A DNA stretch of 64,000 nt from Rhizomonospora bruguierae (lineage in GTDB: Bacteria > Actinomycetota > Actinomycetes > Mycobacteriales > Micromonosporaceae). The notes under the pieces are model-generated. The model did not search any database and was not told where the DNA came from. It saw only the letters and a list, made by a program, of their open reading frames with translations. A program made the position numbers and the translations under genes. Positions 1-9,024 of the stretch are shown here, in pieces. Position 1 is the first letter of the stretch, and the number at the start of each line of letters is the position of its first letter. The stretch is from the NCBI RefSeq assembly GCF_018397995.1, contig NZ_BBQH01000013.1, positions 109,551-173,550 on the forward strand, read 5' to 3'.

Positions 1-366
1 GATCGGCACCCGCCAGTCCCGCGGGATCGACACCAGGTACCCCTGGTCGTGGCTGGCCGGGATGTGCAGGATGACGATCGTGTCCGAGCGGGCGCCCGCG
101 TCCGGGCCGTCATTCGGCCGCACGTCGATGCCGACCAGCAGGAGGTTGATCGCGCCCTTGATGGTCGACCCGCCCGGCCCGCTCGCCGCGGCGGCGTCCC
201 CGCCGATGAGGTTGGTCGTGGTGATCCCCGAGGTGGCCTCGTTGATCGCCACCCGGGCGAGCACCACCGTCGCGCCACTGCCCACCATCAGCAGGGCACC
301 GAGGATCACGACTAGCCGCGCCCAGAGCGGGTCACGCCGGCGACGCCGCGGGGGCGCGGAAAGCAT
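1..366 (-). CDS. LytR-CpsA-Psr (LCP) family protein, N-terminal part (cut by window edge)
   Basis: Only the first 122 codons are inside the window. The protein starts with a basic stretch, then one membrane anchor (about residues 17-38), then the start of an extracytoplasmic LCP domain with the motifs LLVGIDVR, R-x-DTIVILH and SIPRDW. LCP enzymes transfer undecaprenyl-linked glycopolymers (teichoic acid, capsule or arabinogalactan) onto peptidoglycan. Start ATG at 366; a GTG three codons upstream (375) is also possible. A second LCP gene lies 57 bp upstream on the same strand, so this is a tandem pair and probably one operon. The family assignment is firm; the polymer it attaches cannot be told from sequence. 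Confidence 0.9.
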   Translation of the reverse strand, partial: MLSAPPRRRRRDPLWARLVVILGALLMVGSGATVVLARVAINEATSGITTTNLIGGDAAAASGPGGSTIKGAINLLLVGIDVRPNDGPDAGARSDTIVILHIPASHDQGYLVSIPRDWRVPI

Positions 367-423
367 GGGCGCCACCGTAGCCACGGTGGCGGTACGGAAA
401 ATGGCCGCCAGGTAGCGCCCGGC

Positions 424-1698
424 TTAACTCCCCGGCTTGCCCGCCGGCACCCCGTTCGCCGCCGACCACTCCGCCATCTTGTCCGCGCGCATCGCCCCGT
501 AGAGGTTGACGGCCTTGTCCCGGTCGGAGAGCAGCACCGACTCCCCGTCGATGGTGTCGCTGCCCGCGGTCGGGTTGGTGAGGAACGTGAGGTTCTCCCC
601 GCGCAGCCCCTTGAACTGCCACGCCAGGTCCGGCAACTGGAAGGTCTTGTCCACGGTCACGGCCTTGGTGACCGACTCCAGGAACGCCTTGAGCTTGAGC
701 GGGTTGGCCAGCGTGCCGTTGCTCGCCGCCTTGTCCATCAGGGCCCTGAGGAACTCCTGCTGGTGGCGCATGCGGGCGAAGTCGCCGTCCGGGAACTGCT
801 TGCGCTGCCGGATCCAGTCCAGGGCCTCCTCACCGGTCATGTGCATGGGGCCCGCGGTGAACACCCGGTACGGCTTGTGGATCGAGGTGATCGTCTGGTC
901 CACCCTCAGGTCCACCCCGCCGAGCGCGTCGACGACCTGCTTGAAGCCGGCGAAGTCGATCGACAGCACGTGGTCGACCCGCACGTCGGTGAAGCACTCG
1001 ACGGTCCGCACGGCCAGCGGCAGCCCACCCCAGGCGAACGCCGCGTTGATCTTCGCCCGGCGCTCGGTGGCGCAGCTCGCGCTCGGGTTCTCCGGCACCG
1101 GCACCCACAGGTCCCGGGGGATGGAGACCAGGTAGGCGTGGTCGTGCGAGGCGGCGATGTGCATCATGATGATCGTGTCGGCGCGCCACTGGCTGGCCTT
1201 GTCCATCGGGGCGTCCGGGTCCCGGGAGTCGCTGCCGACGACGAGGATGTTCAGCGCGCCGTTCAGCGAGATCGGCGGGCGCCCGCCGGAGATCGCCGAG
1301 AACGGGTCGGTGCGGGCGACGTTGCTGGCCACCCCCCGGTACCACAGCAGCCCGCCGCCCCCCAGCAGGAGCAGCAGCAGGACGCCCAGCACCAGCGAGA
1401 TGCGCCCCCACCGCGGGCGGACGCGCGGCCGGCGGGGAGCGCCACCGGGGCCGCCGGAGCGGCCGCCCCGCCCGCCCGGCCCGCCGGGGCCACCCGGCCC
1501 ACCGGGCGACCGGGCCTCGCGCCGGCCCTCCCCGGACCGCTCCCGAGATCCCTGCGACGCCGCCCGGCCCGAGGCGCGGCCGGCCGGCGCCCCGGAGGAG
1601 CGTTCCGGTCGCCGGCGCGGCGGCTGGGACTGCGATCCGGGCACCGACGCGCGACCCGAAGCGCCGCGCCGGGGCGGCCCGGATGTCGAGGTTGACAT
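424..1698 (-). CDS. LytR-CpsA-Psr (LCP) family cell-wall polymer transferase
   Basis: 424 aa. Residues 1-97 are disordered and rich in Gly, Pro, Arg and Ser, including a run of GGP repeats (about 66-85). One transmembrane helix follows (about 100-120), then the LCP catalytic domain outside the membrane. Seen are VVGSDSRD (153-160), the Arg at about 172 followed by ADTIIMMH, SIPRD (192-196) and KINAAF (216-221); these carry the Arg/Asp residues that bind pyrophosphate lipid in known LCP structures. Expected role: attachment of a secondary polymer to peptidoglycan. The cytoplasmic extension is unusually long and is probably an interaction or regulatory tail. ATG at 1698 gives the full N-terminus. 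Partner of the LCP gene downstream. Confidence 0.93.
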   Translation of the reverse strand: MSTSTSGPPRRGASGRASVPGSQSQPPRRRPERSSGAPAGRASGRAASQGSRERSGEGRREARSPGGPGGPGGPGGRGGRSGGPGGAPRRPRVRPRWGRISLVLGVLLLLLLGGGGLLWYRGVASNVARTDPFSAISGGRPPISLNGALNILVVGSDSRDPDAPMDKASQWRADTIIMMHIAASHDHAYLVSIPRDLWVPVPENPSASCATERRAKINAAFAWGGLPLAVRTVECFTDVRVDHVLSIDFAGFKQVVDALGGVDLRVDQTITSIHKPYRVFTAGPMHMTGEEALDWIRQRKQFPDGDFARMRHQQEFLRALMDKAASNGTLANPLKLKAFLESVTKAVTVDKTFQLPDLAWQFKGLRGENLTFLTNPTAGSDTIDGESVLLSDRDKAVNLYGAMRADKMAEWSAANGVPAGKPGS

Positions 1699-1765
1699 TC
1701 CACCAGGGTACGTACCGGCGGCCCGGGCGCACGTCAGTCAACGCCGGGCGGCACAAACAGGGGAA

Positions 1766-2743
1766 TCAGTGCAGCCGCTGGCGGAAGTGCTCGATGGTGC
1801 GGCGCAGACCCTCCTCCGGCCCCACCTCCGGCCGGTACCCGAGCAGCGTCCGGGCCCGGGTGAGGTCCGGGCGGCGCATCTCCGGGTCGTCGGCGGTGCG
1901 GGGCAGGAACACCAGCTCGGAGCGGCTGTCGCTCAACTCGATGATCCGGGTGGCCAGGTCGCGCATCGACATCTCGTGCTCGGTGCCGCAGTTGATCGGC
2001 CCGGTCTCGGCCGAGTCCAGCAGCAGCAGGATGCCGCGGACCAGGTCGTCCACGTAGCAGATGGACCGGGTCTGGTCGCCGCTGCCGTGCACGGTCAGCG
2101 GCGCGCCGCGCAGGGCCTGGCTGATGAACGTGGGGATGGCCCGGCCGTCGTCGGGGCGCATCCGGGGGCCGTACGTGTTGAAGATCCGCACGATCGCTAC
2201 ATCCACCCCCCGGCTGCGGTGGTACGCCATGGTCGCCGCCTCGGCGAAGCGCTTGGCCTCGTCGTAGACGCTGCGCACGCCGACCGGGTTCACGTTGCCC
2301 CAGTACGACTCGGGTTGGGGGTGCACGTGCGGGTCGCCGTACGCCTCGGAGGTGGAGGCGAGCAGGAACCGGGCGCCGTCCTCGGCGGCCCGCTCCAGCA
2401 GGTGCAGCGTGGCCACCGACCCCACCCGGAGGATCTCCACCGGGAGCGCGGAGAAGTCCGTCGGGCTGGCCGGCGAGGCCATGTGCAGGATCGCGTCGAA
2501 GCGTTCGACCAGCGCCGGCACGTGCTCGGGCAGCCCGTCCGAGACGTCCGCCTTGACGAGCGTGAACAGCGGCTGCTCCCGCAGGTGGGCGATGTTCTCC
2601 TCGGAGCCGGTGACGAAGTTGTCCACCGCCACCACCGTGCAACCGCGCTCGACCAGGACGTCGACCAGGTGCGACGGGACGAAACCGGCGCCGCCGGTGA
2701 CCAGGATCCGGTGCCCCTCGCCGTACCGCCGCTCGACCGCCAT
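1766..2743 (-). CDS. Extended SDR nucleotide-sugar enzyme, UDP-glucuronate decarboxylase-like
   Basis: 325 aa from ATG at 2743; an upstream in-frame ATG (2833) would only add a proline-rich tail and is less likely. The Rossmann motif GGAGFVPSHL is at about 17-26 (usually GGAGFIGSHL, so Pro replaces the usual Gly). The catalytic pair is Y160-DEA-K164, preceded by STSEAYGD. The stretch HPQPESYWGNVNP followed by YDEAKR is the pattern typical of UDP-glucuronate decarboxylase (UDP-xylose synthase). Predicted reaction: UDP-glucuronate to UDP-xylose, or a related epimerisation or decarboxylation. It lies next to two LCP genes, which fits supply of a cell-wall or exopolysaccharide sugar. Family certain, exact substrate inferred. 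Confidence 0.85.
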   Translation of the reverse strand: MAVERRYGEGHRILVTGGAGFVPSHLVDVLVERGCTVVAVDNFVTGSEENIAHLREQPLFTLVKADVSDGLPEHVPALVERFDAILHMASPASPTDFSALPVEILRVGSVATLHLLERAAEDGARFLLASTSEAYGDPHVHPQPESYWGNVNPVGVRSVYDEAKRFAEAATMAYHRSRGVDVAIVRIFNTYGPRMRPDDGRAIPTFISQALRGAPLTVHGSGDQTRSICYVDDLVRGILLLLDSAETGPINCGTEHEMSMRDLATRIIELSDSRSELVFLPRTADDPEMRRPDLTRARTLLGYRPEVGPEEGLRRTIEHFRQRLH

Positions 2744-2804
2744 GAGCGTCAGCCTATCGGTGCCGGTCGGTGCGGGCGGGTGAAGGGTGGCCGGATGGGA
2801 CGAT

Positions 2805-2831
2805 GGCCGGCCCCGTCGGGCGGGGCCGGCC
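2805..2831 (-). terminator. GC-rich hairpin downstream of symporter operon
   Basis: Perfect 10-bp inverted repeat GGCCGGCCCC / GGGGCCGGCC with a 7-base loop. It lies 27 bp beyond the stop of the symporter gene and before the start of the SDR gene. On the plus strand it is followed by a T-rich tract (CTCTTTTCTT). On the minus strand, which is the direction of the upstream operon, there is no U-tract, as is common for actinomycete terminators. Confidence 0.65.
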
Positions 2832-2857
2832 ACCTCTTTTCTTCCCAGCGTCCCGCG

Positions 2858-4534
2858 TCAGTGGGCGCCGGCGCCCGTGAGCGAACGGACCTCCAGTTCG
2901 GCGTACTTGTCGGCGTCCGACTCCCCGCTCAGGATCGTGCCGAGCCAGCCGCACAGGAAGCCGATCGGGATCGAGATGATGCCCGGGTTGGACAGCGGGA
3001 ACCACTGCCAGTCCTGGTGCGGGAACATGGCGGTCGCCGCCCCGGAGACGACCGGCGAGAAGAAGACCAGCACCACCGCGGAGATCAGCCCGCCGTAGAT
3101 GGCCCAGGTCGCGCCGGAGGTGTTGAACCGCTTCCAGAAGAGGCTGTAGAGGATCGCCGGCAGGTTGCCGGAGGCGGCCACCGCGAACGCGAGCGCGACG
3201 AGGAACGCCACGTTCAGGTTCTGCGCGAAGATCGCCAGCACGATCGAGACCGCGCCGATCACGAAGGCCGCGATCCGGGCCACGTTGACCTCCTGGCGCT
3301 CCGAGGCCTGCCCACCCTTGACGACGTTGGCGTAGAAGTCGTGGGCGAGGCTGGACGAGGAGGCCAGGGTGAGCCCGGCGACCACCGCCAGGATCGTGGC
3401 GAACGCGACCGCGGCGATCACCGCCAGCAGGGCGGCGCCGCCGGTGTCCCCGCCGAGGTACCGGATGCCCAGTTCGCGGGCGAGTTGCGGGGCGGCGGTG
3501 TTGCCGGCCTTGTCCTGCGCGGTGATGTTGGCGCTGCCCACCATGGCCGCCGCGCCGAAGCCCAGGGCCAGGGTGAGCAGGTAGAACACGCCGATGATGC
3601 CGATCGCCCAGAGCACGCTCTTGCGGGCCGCTCGGGCGGTGGGCACCGTGTAGAAGCGGATCAGGATGTGCGGCAGGCCGGCGGTGCCGAGCACCAGCGC
3701 GATGCCGAGCGAGAGCAGGTCCATCTTGCTGTAGAAGGTGTCCAGGGCGCTGGCCGACTCGATGCCGTACCGCAGCCCCGGTTCGAGGAACTTCTCGCCC
3801 TTGCCGGAGGCCGCCGCCGCGTCGCCGAGCAGCGTGGACAGGTTGAACCGGTAGGCCGCCAGCACCATGATCGACATGAGGATGGCGCCGCCCATGAGCA
3901 GGAACGCCTTGACGATCTGGACGTAGGTCGTGCCCTTCATGCCGCCGACCGTCACGTAGACGATCATCAGCGCGCCGACCAGTACGATCGTCCCCACCTT
4001 GGCGGTGGCGGCGTCCATGCCCAGGAAGGTCTGCCCCGGCTTGATGCCCAGCAGCAGCGCCACCAGGGCGCCCGCGCCGACCATCTGGGCCAGCAGGTAG
4101 AAGATCGACACGGTGATCGTCGAGACCGCCGCCGCCGTGCGGACCGGCTTCTGCCGCATCCGGAACGCCAGCACGTCCGCCATCGTGTACTTGCCCGAGT
4201 TGCGCAGCAGTTCGGCGACCAGCAGCAGGGCCACCAGCCAGGCCACCAGGAAGCCGATCGAGTACAGGAAGCCGTCGTACCCGTAGAGCGCGATCAGGCC
4301 GGCGATGCCCAGGAACGAGGCGGCGGACATGTAGTCCCCGCCGATCGCCATGCCGTTCTGGAAGCCGGAGAAGGTGCGGCCGCCGGCGTAGAAGTCGGTG
4401 GCGTTGCGGGTCTGCCGGCTGGCCCAGATGGTGATGGCCAGCGTGACCGCGACGAAGAAGAGGAACAGCGTGATCGTGATCGTCCGCGCGGTCGAGCTGG
4501 TGACCTCCGCGGCGAGGGGGACAAGGCCGTTCAC
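2858..4534 (-). CDS. Cation/acetate-type solute:sodium symporter (SSS family)
   Basis: 558 aa, multi-spanning membrane protein of the solute:sodium symporter family. The N-terminus carries the conserved TDFYAGGR and the GDYMSAASFLGIAG segment typical of ActP/MctC acetate-pyruvate carriers, followed by about 13 hydrophobic helices. The start is GTG at 4534, chosen because its GTGA overlaps the TGA stop of the upstream DUF485 gene by 4 bp; longer in-frame extensions run into that gene. Expected role: Na+-coupled uptake of acetate or other short monocarboxylates. The DUF485-plus-SSS order is the standard yjcH-actP arrangement. A second SSS gene of the same type lies at 9021-10748. Confidence 0.93.
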   Translation of the reverse strand: MNGLVPLAAEVTSSTARTITITLFLFFVAVTLAITIWASRQTRNATDFYAGGRTFSGFQNGMAIGGDYMSAASFLGIAGLIALYGYDGFLYSIGFLVAWLVALLLVAELLRNSGKYTMADVLAFRMRQKPVRTAAAVSTITVSIFYLLAQMVGAGALVALLLGIKPGQTFLGMDAATAKVGTIVLVGALMIVYVTVGGMKGTTYVQIVKAFLLMGGAILMSIMVLAAYRFNLSTLLGDAAAASGKGEKFLEPGLRYGIESASALDTFYSKMDLLSLGIALVLGTAGLPHILIRFYTVPTARAARKSVLWAIGIIGVFYLLTLALGFGAAAMVGSANITAQDKAGNTAAPQLARELGIRYLGGDTGGAALLAVIAAVAFATILAVVAGLTLASSSSLAHDFYANVVKGGQASERQEVNVARIAAFVIGAVSIVLAIFAQNLNVAFLVALAFAVAASGNLPAILYSLFWKRFNTSGATWAIYGGLISAVVLVFFSPVVSGAATAMFPHQDWQWFPLSNPGIISIPIGFLCGWLGTILSGESDADKYAELEVRSLTGAGAH

Positions 4535-4890
4535 TGCGCGCCACCCTCCAGGTCGTGCCGGATCTTGTCGGCGATCGGGTCGACCTTCCGGGCCGCGTAC
4601 CGGGCGTAGTACCAGGCGATGAGGAACGTCGAGACGAACTGGAGCAGCCCGAAGATCAGCGCGATGTTGATGTGCGTGTCGCCGATCCGGGTGTTCATGA
4701 AGCCCCGGGCGTACGCCGAGAGGATCACGTACAGGGCGTACCAGAGGAAGAACGCGACGGTCGCCGGGAAGACGAAGCCGCGCAGCGCCTTGCGCAGCCC
4801 GGCGAACTCGGCCGACTGCTGGACGGCCAGGTAGCGGCCGCGCTCCGGTTCCGGCTCGGTGGAGACGGTCTCGGGGGCGTCTGTGCTCAT
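4531..4890 (-). CDS. DUF485 small membrane protein, partner of SSS symporter
   Basis: 119 aa. A charged N-terminus is followed by two hydrophobic helices (about 42-62 and 78-97) and a basic C-terminus. The pattern around AYARGFMNT and the AWYYARYA region matches the DUF485 (YjcH) family. Such proteins are almost always encoded just before an acetate-type symporter, and here the two genes overlap in a GTGA, suggesting translational coupling. The molecular role is unknown; it is usually taken as an accessory subunit. Confidence 0.9.
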   Translation of the reverse strand: MSTDAPETVSTEPEPERGRYLAVQQSAEFAGLRKALRGFVFPATVAFFLWYALYVILSAYARGFMNTRIGDTHINIALIFGLLQFVSTFLIAWYYARYAARKVDPIADKIRHDLEGGAQ

Positions 4891-5031
4891 TCGGTGTCAC
4901 CACCTTCACAAGGGGTGTTCGGGTGAGGTTCACCGGGGACGCTAGGGATCGACATGCCTCGTGCACGGGCGCGTGCCGGCGGATGCGCCGAACGGCATCT
5001 CCCCTGCGCCGAGTGACCGGCGCCACAGCGG

Positions 5032-5586
5032 TCAGCGGTCGTCGACCTGCCGGTACCGGCCACGCAGGTGGAGCAGGGGCAGCTCGCCGTCCCCGACCGC
5101 CACCTGCTCGATCGTGGCCTCGACCAGCAGCCCCCACCCGTACGGGCGGGCCGCGTCGAGGCGGCAGCCGGCCCAGGTGGCAGCGCCCTCCGGTACCGGG
5201 CCGTAGCCGGTCTCCCGCCACCCGCCGGTCTTGAACGGGCCGCCGGGCGCGGGCATCAGGCCGGCGAACCGGTCGGCCAGGTGCCGGTCCCGCGCGGTGA
5301 GCGGCGTCACTGCGAATCGGCCGGCCGCCTCCACCGCCGCCCACAGGTCGGACTCGTCGTCCACGATGCCGAGCAGCCGCCCGGGGTCGCCGTCCACCAC
5401 GACCGTGGACGAGACGGTCAGCCCGGCCGGACCGGGCGCGGTCCACAGCGTCACCGCCGCGGGCAGGCGGCCGCGCAGCCGGCGCACCGGCGACCGCTCC
5501 GCCGCCGGGGTGGCGAACGGGTCGGTGCCGTGGATCCCGGCGCCCGGCTCGAAGTCCCGCACCCCACCATCCTGCCCGCCCCGCAC
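5032..5586 (-). CDS. Flavin reductase-like FMN-binding split-barrel protein
   Basis: 184 aa. Seen is a flavin-reductase-type split barrel: LPAAVTLWTAPGPAGLTVSST near residues 43-63, which corresponds to the flavin-contacting 'GLTVSS' strand of HpaC/RutF-like reductases, then DDESDLW, and a C-terminal LHLRGRYRQ strand. Likely binds FMN; whether it reduces free flavin is not shown. The ATG at 5586 was used; GTG at 5562 is an alternative that would remove eight residues. It is divergent from the EamA transporter, and a palindrome sits between them. Confidence 0.75.
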   Translation of the reverse strand: MRGGQDGGVRDFEPGAGIHGTDPFATPAAERSPVRRLRGRLPAAVTLWTAPGPAGLTVSSTVVVDGDPGRLLGIVDDESDLWAAVEAAGRFAVTPLTARDRHLADRFAGLMPAPGGPFKTGGWRETGYGPVPEGAATWAGCRLDAARPYGWGLLVEATIEQVAVGDGELPLLHLRGRYRQVDDR

Positions 5587-5609
5587 CGGGCCGCGCAGCG
5601 CGGGACCTT

Positions 5610-5627
5610 ACTGAGTCGCCACTCAGT
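5610..5627. promoter_or_regulatory. Candidate TetR-type operator between divergent genes
   Basis: Perfect 7-bp inverted repeat ACTGAGT-CGCC-ACTCAGT lying 17 bp before the GTG of the EamA gene and 24 bp before the ATG of the flavin-reductase-like gene. The size and symmetry are those of TetR-family sites. No TetR gene is in the window, so the regulator would act in trans. Confidence 0.55.
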
Positions 5628-5643
5628 CCGGTACCGTTCGGCG

Positions 5644-6612
5644 GTGCGGCGGCGGGCGACCTGGGCGGTGGGGGGCATGCTGGCCGCCGCCGCCGTCTGG
5701 GGCTTCACCTACCTGTGCACGGTCTGGGTGCTCGCCGAGGCCAGCACCGCGAGCTTCCTGGCCGTCCGGTTCCTGGCCGCCGGCGCCCTGCTGGTCGCGC
5801 TGCGCCCGGGCGCGGTCCGCGCCCTCACCCGCCGGGAGGCGACCGCCGGCGCCGGCCTGGGCGTCCTGCTCGCGGCGGGCATCGGCCTACAGGTCGAGGG
5901 CCTGCGGCACATCTCCCCGGCCGTCTCCGGCTTCGTCACCACGCTGTACGTGGTGCTCACGCCGCTGCTCGGCCGGGTGCTGCTGCGCCGCCCGGTGGGC
6001 CGTGCCGGGTGGGCCGCCGCGCTGCTCGCCACCGCCGGCCTGGCCCTGCTGACCCTGCACGGCCTGGCGGTCGACCTCGGCGTCGCGCTGACCCTGGCCG
6101 GCGCGGTCGCGTACTCGTTCCACCTGATCGGGCTCAGCGAGGTATCCACCCCGGACCGGGCGCTCGGGCTCACCGCGGTCCAACTGCTGGTCGTCGGCGC
6201 GGCCGGGGCGGCCTGGGCGCTGGCCGAGGGGGTCCGGCTGCCGCACCGCCCCGGCGCCTGGGGCTGGATCCTGTTCTGCACGGTCGCCGCCACGCTGCTC
6301 GGCTACCTGGTGCAAACCTGGGCGCAGGGCTATGTGGACGCCACCCGGGCGGCGGTCGTGTTCGCCACCGAGCCCCTGTTCGCCGCCGGCTTCGCCGCCC
6401 TCGCGGGCAGCCCGCTCGGCGCGCGTGACCTGCTCGGCGGCGCCCTCATCCTCGCCGGCGTCCTGCTCCCGGTGGCCCGCCGCCGCCGGCTCCCGGTCGC
6501 GGCGCCCCCGCCCGATCCGGCGGCCACTCCCGGGCCGTCCACTCCGGTGGCGGTTGCTCCCGGGCGGGCGGACCGCCGCAGCGGTGCGGGTGAGGCTAGC
6601 GGCGCGGCGTGA
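5644..6612 (+). CDS. EamA/DMT-superfamily transporter
   Basis: 322 aa, ten hydrophobic segments arranged as two EamA repeats. The first repeat contains AAAAVWGFTYL and FLAVRFLAAGALLV, the second contains FATEPLFAAGFAALAG followed by GGALILAGVLL, both classical DMT signatures. The C-terminal tail of about 40 residues is Pro/Ala/Arg-rich and cytoplasmic. GTG at 5644 was chosen because it directly follows the operator-like palindrome; the ATG at 5677 is also possible. Expected role: export of a small metabolite or drug. The 3' end overlaps the convergent ABC permease gene by 17 bp. Confidence 0.88.
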   Translation: MRRRATWAVGGMLAAAAVWGFTYLCTVWVLAEASTASFLAVRFLAAGALLVALRPGAVRALTRREATAGAGLGVLLAAGIGLQVEGLRHISPAVSGFVTTLYVVLTPLLGRVLLRRPVGRAGWAAALLATAGLALLTLHGLAVDLGVALTLAGAVAYSFHLIGLSEVSTPDRALGLTAVQLLVVGAAGAAWALAEGVRLPHRPGAWGWILFCTVAATLLGYLVQTWAQGYVDATRAAVVFATEPLFAAGFAALAGSPLGARDLLGGALILAGVLLPVARRRRLPVAAPPPDPAATPGPSTPVAVAPGRADRRSGAGEASGAA

Positions 6613-8262
6613 CGGCCTGGAGGAGTTCGGGGGCGCGGCGGTCGAGGATGTCGCCGCCGATGTAGGAGCCCAGGGCCGCGGCCCCCAACCCGTACCCGAG
6701 GCCGGCCGGCAGGGCCAGCCAGGACCAGGCGTCCCCGCTCAGCGCCGCGAGCAGCGCGACGGGCGCGGCCAGCGCCGCGGTCGCCACCAGCGAGAGCAGC
6801 GTGAGCAGGCTCTTGGCCACCCCGGCGCCGGTGTTCACCGCGAACGGGTTGGTGGTCTCGGGCAGCGCGTAGGCGCCGAACAGCGAGATGATCTGGTTCA
6901 CCGCCAGCCCGCCGCCGTACGCCGCCCACAGCCCGCCGAGCATCGCGGGTATCCGGGCGGGGTCGCCGAGCAGGAGGCTGATCAGCACGGCGATCACGGT
7001 CAGCATGGGGACGATGTAGACGCTGTACGCCACCGCGCGGGCGCGCAGTTCCGTGCGGCCGGGCACCGGGATCGTCAGGTGCGCCGCGTACGCGCTGCCG
7101 TCGAAGCCGAACAGGTTGGCGAGGGTGACGGCGGCCAGTGCCCCGACCGAGATCATCGACAGCGTGATGGCCAGCGGGGGCGGTGTGGGCGCCTCGTCGA
7201 GCCCGGTCAGGCGGCCGAAGCCGATCGTGAAGACCAGCGGCAGGAAGATCCCGACCACGCCGAACGTGATGAGGTTGGCGCGGCGGCGGGCGTCCCGCCA
7301 CCAGTAGCGGACCTCCCGGGCCACCAGCGCGCCGAACGGGCTCGCCGGCAGCCGCAGCGGACGCGGGAGCAGGGCGCCGACCGCACCGCCCGGCGCGGCG
7401 GGCGCCCGGTCGCGGCGGCGGGTGCCCGAGGCGCCGGTCGCGCCGAGCATCGCCGACTCGAGCGAGCGGGACCACCACCACAGGAGCGCGGCGATCACCG
7501 CCGCCACCATCGCGAGCTTCACCGGCACCGCCCACCAGGTGCCCGCGGCGGCGTCCGTGCCCACGGTGTACGCGGCGGCGAGCGGGGTCCAGCCGAGGGC
7601 CCGGCTGACCCGGACGAGCTGGTCCAGGTCGGTGTGCTGGGCGGCGCTCAGCACGAAGATCTGGAGCGGGCCGAGCATGGCGGCCAGCAGCGCCAGCACG
7701 ATGGCGGCCAGGTCGCGCATGCGGCGCGAGCGCAGCATGCTCGCGAGCGCGCTGGTCAGCGCCCGGCTGACCGTGACGCCCAGCACCAGCCCGGCGAGCA
7801 CGCCGACGAGTTGCACGGCCGCCGCGGCGGGCCCGCCCCGGGCCCCGGCGGCGACGACCATGCCGCTGGTGGCGAACAGCACCATCAGCACCGGAACGCT
7901 GATCAGCGCGCCGACCAGCAGCCCGGTCACCAGGGTGCGGCGGCGCAGCGGCAGCAGGGCGAACCGGGCCGGATCCAGCGTCTCGTCCACGCCGAACCAG
8001 ATCGGCGGCAGGAACACCCAGCCGAGCGTGAGCCCGGCGCCGCCCAGCGCCGGGGCGATCACCGCGAACTCGTCGCTGTCCGCGTACCCCGAGACGAGGA
8101 ACAGCAGGAACGCCACGCCGGCCAGCCACAGCCCGAGCAGGCTGCCGACGATGAACAGCGCGATCCGCCAGCCCTGGCCGCGGAAGTTGTTGCCCAGCAC
8201 CCGCAGTTTCAGCCGGGCGAACGTGCTGATCCGCACCCGGCCGGCGGGCGGCGCGGCGGCGG

Positions 8263-8272
<10 letters not shown>
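6596..8272 (-). CDS. ABC-2-type transporter permease
   Basis: 558 aa with roughly twelve hydrophobic segments, no P-loop. GTG at 8272 is chosen because it lies inside the 3' end of the ATPase gene (10-bp overlap), the usual layout for a coupled ABC pair. An in-frame upstream extension would be entirely within the ATPase. The internal stretch SPFGALVAREVRYWWRDARRR at about residues 300-320 is typical of large actinobacterial ABC-2 permeases that look like two fused halves. Substrate unknown; export of a lipid, drug or peptide is the usual role. Confidence 0.82.

Positions 8273-9020
<748 letters not shown>

Positions 9021-9024
<4 letters not shown>

Noticed and set aside
1157-4609. A plus-strand open frame of about 1150 codons
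   Set aside because: It is antisense to the LCP gene, the SDR gene, the symporter and the DUF485 gene. Its composition (Arg/Gly/Gln/His-rich) is that of an antisense frame in high-GC DNA. No start, ribosome site or motif supports it.
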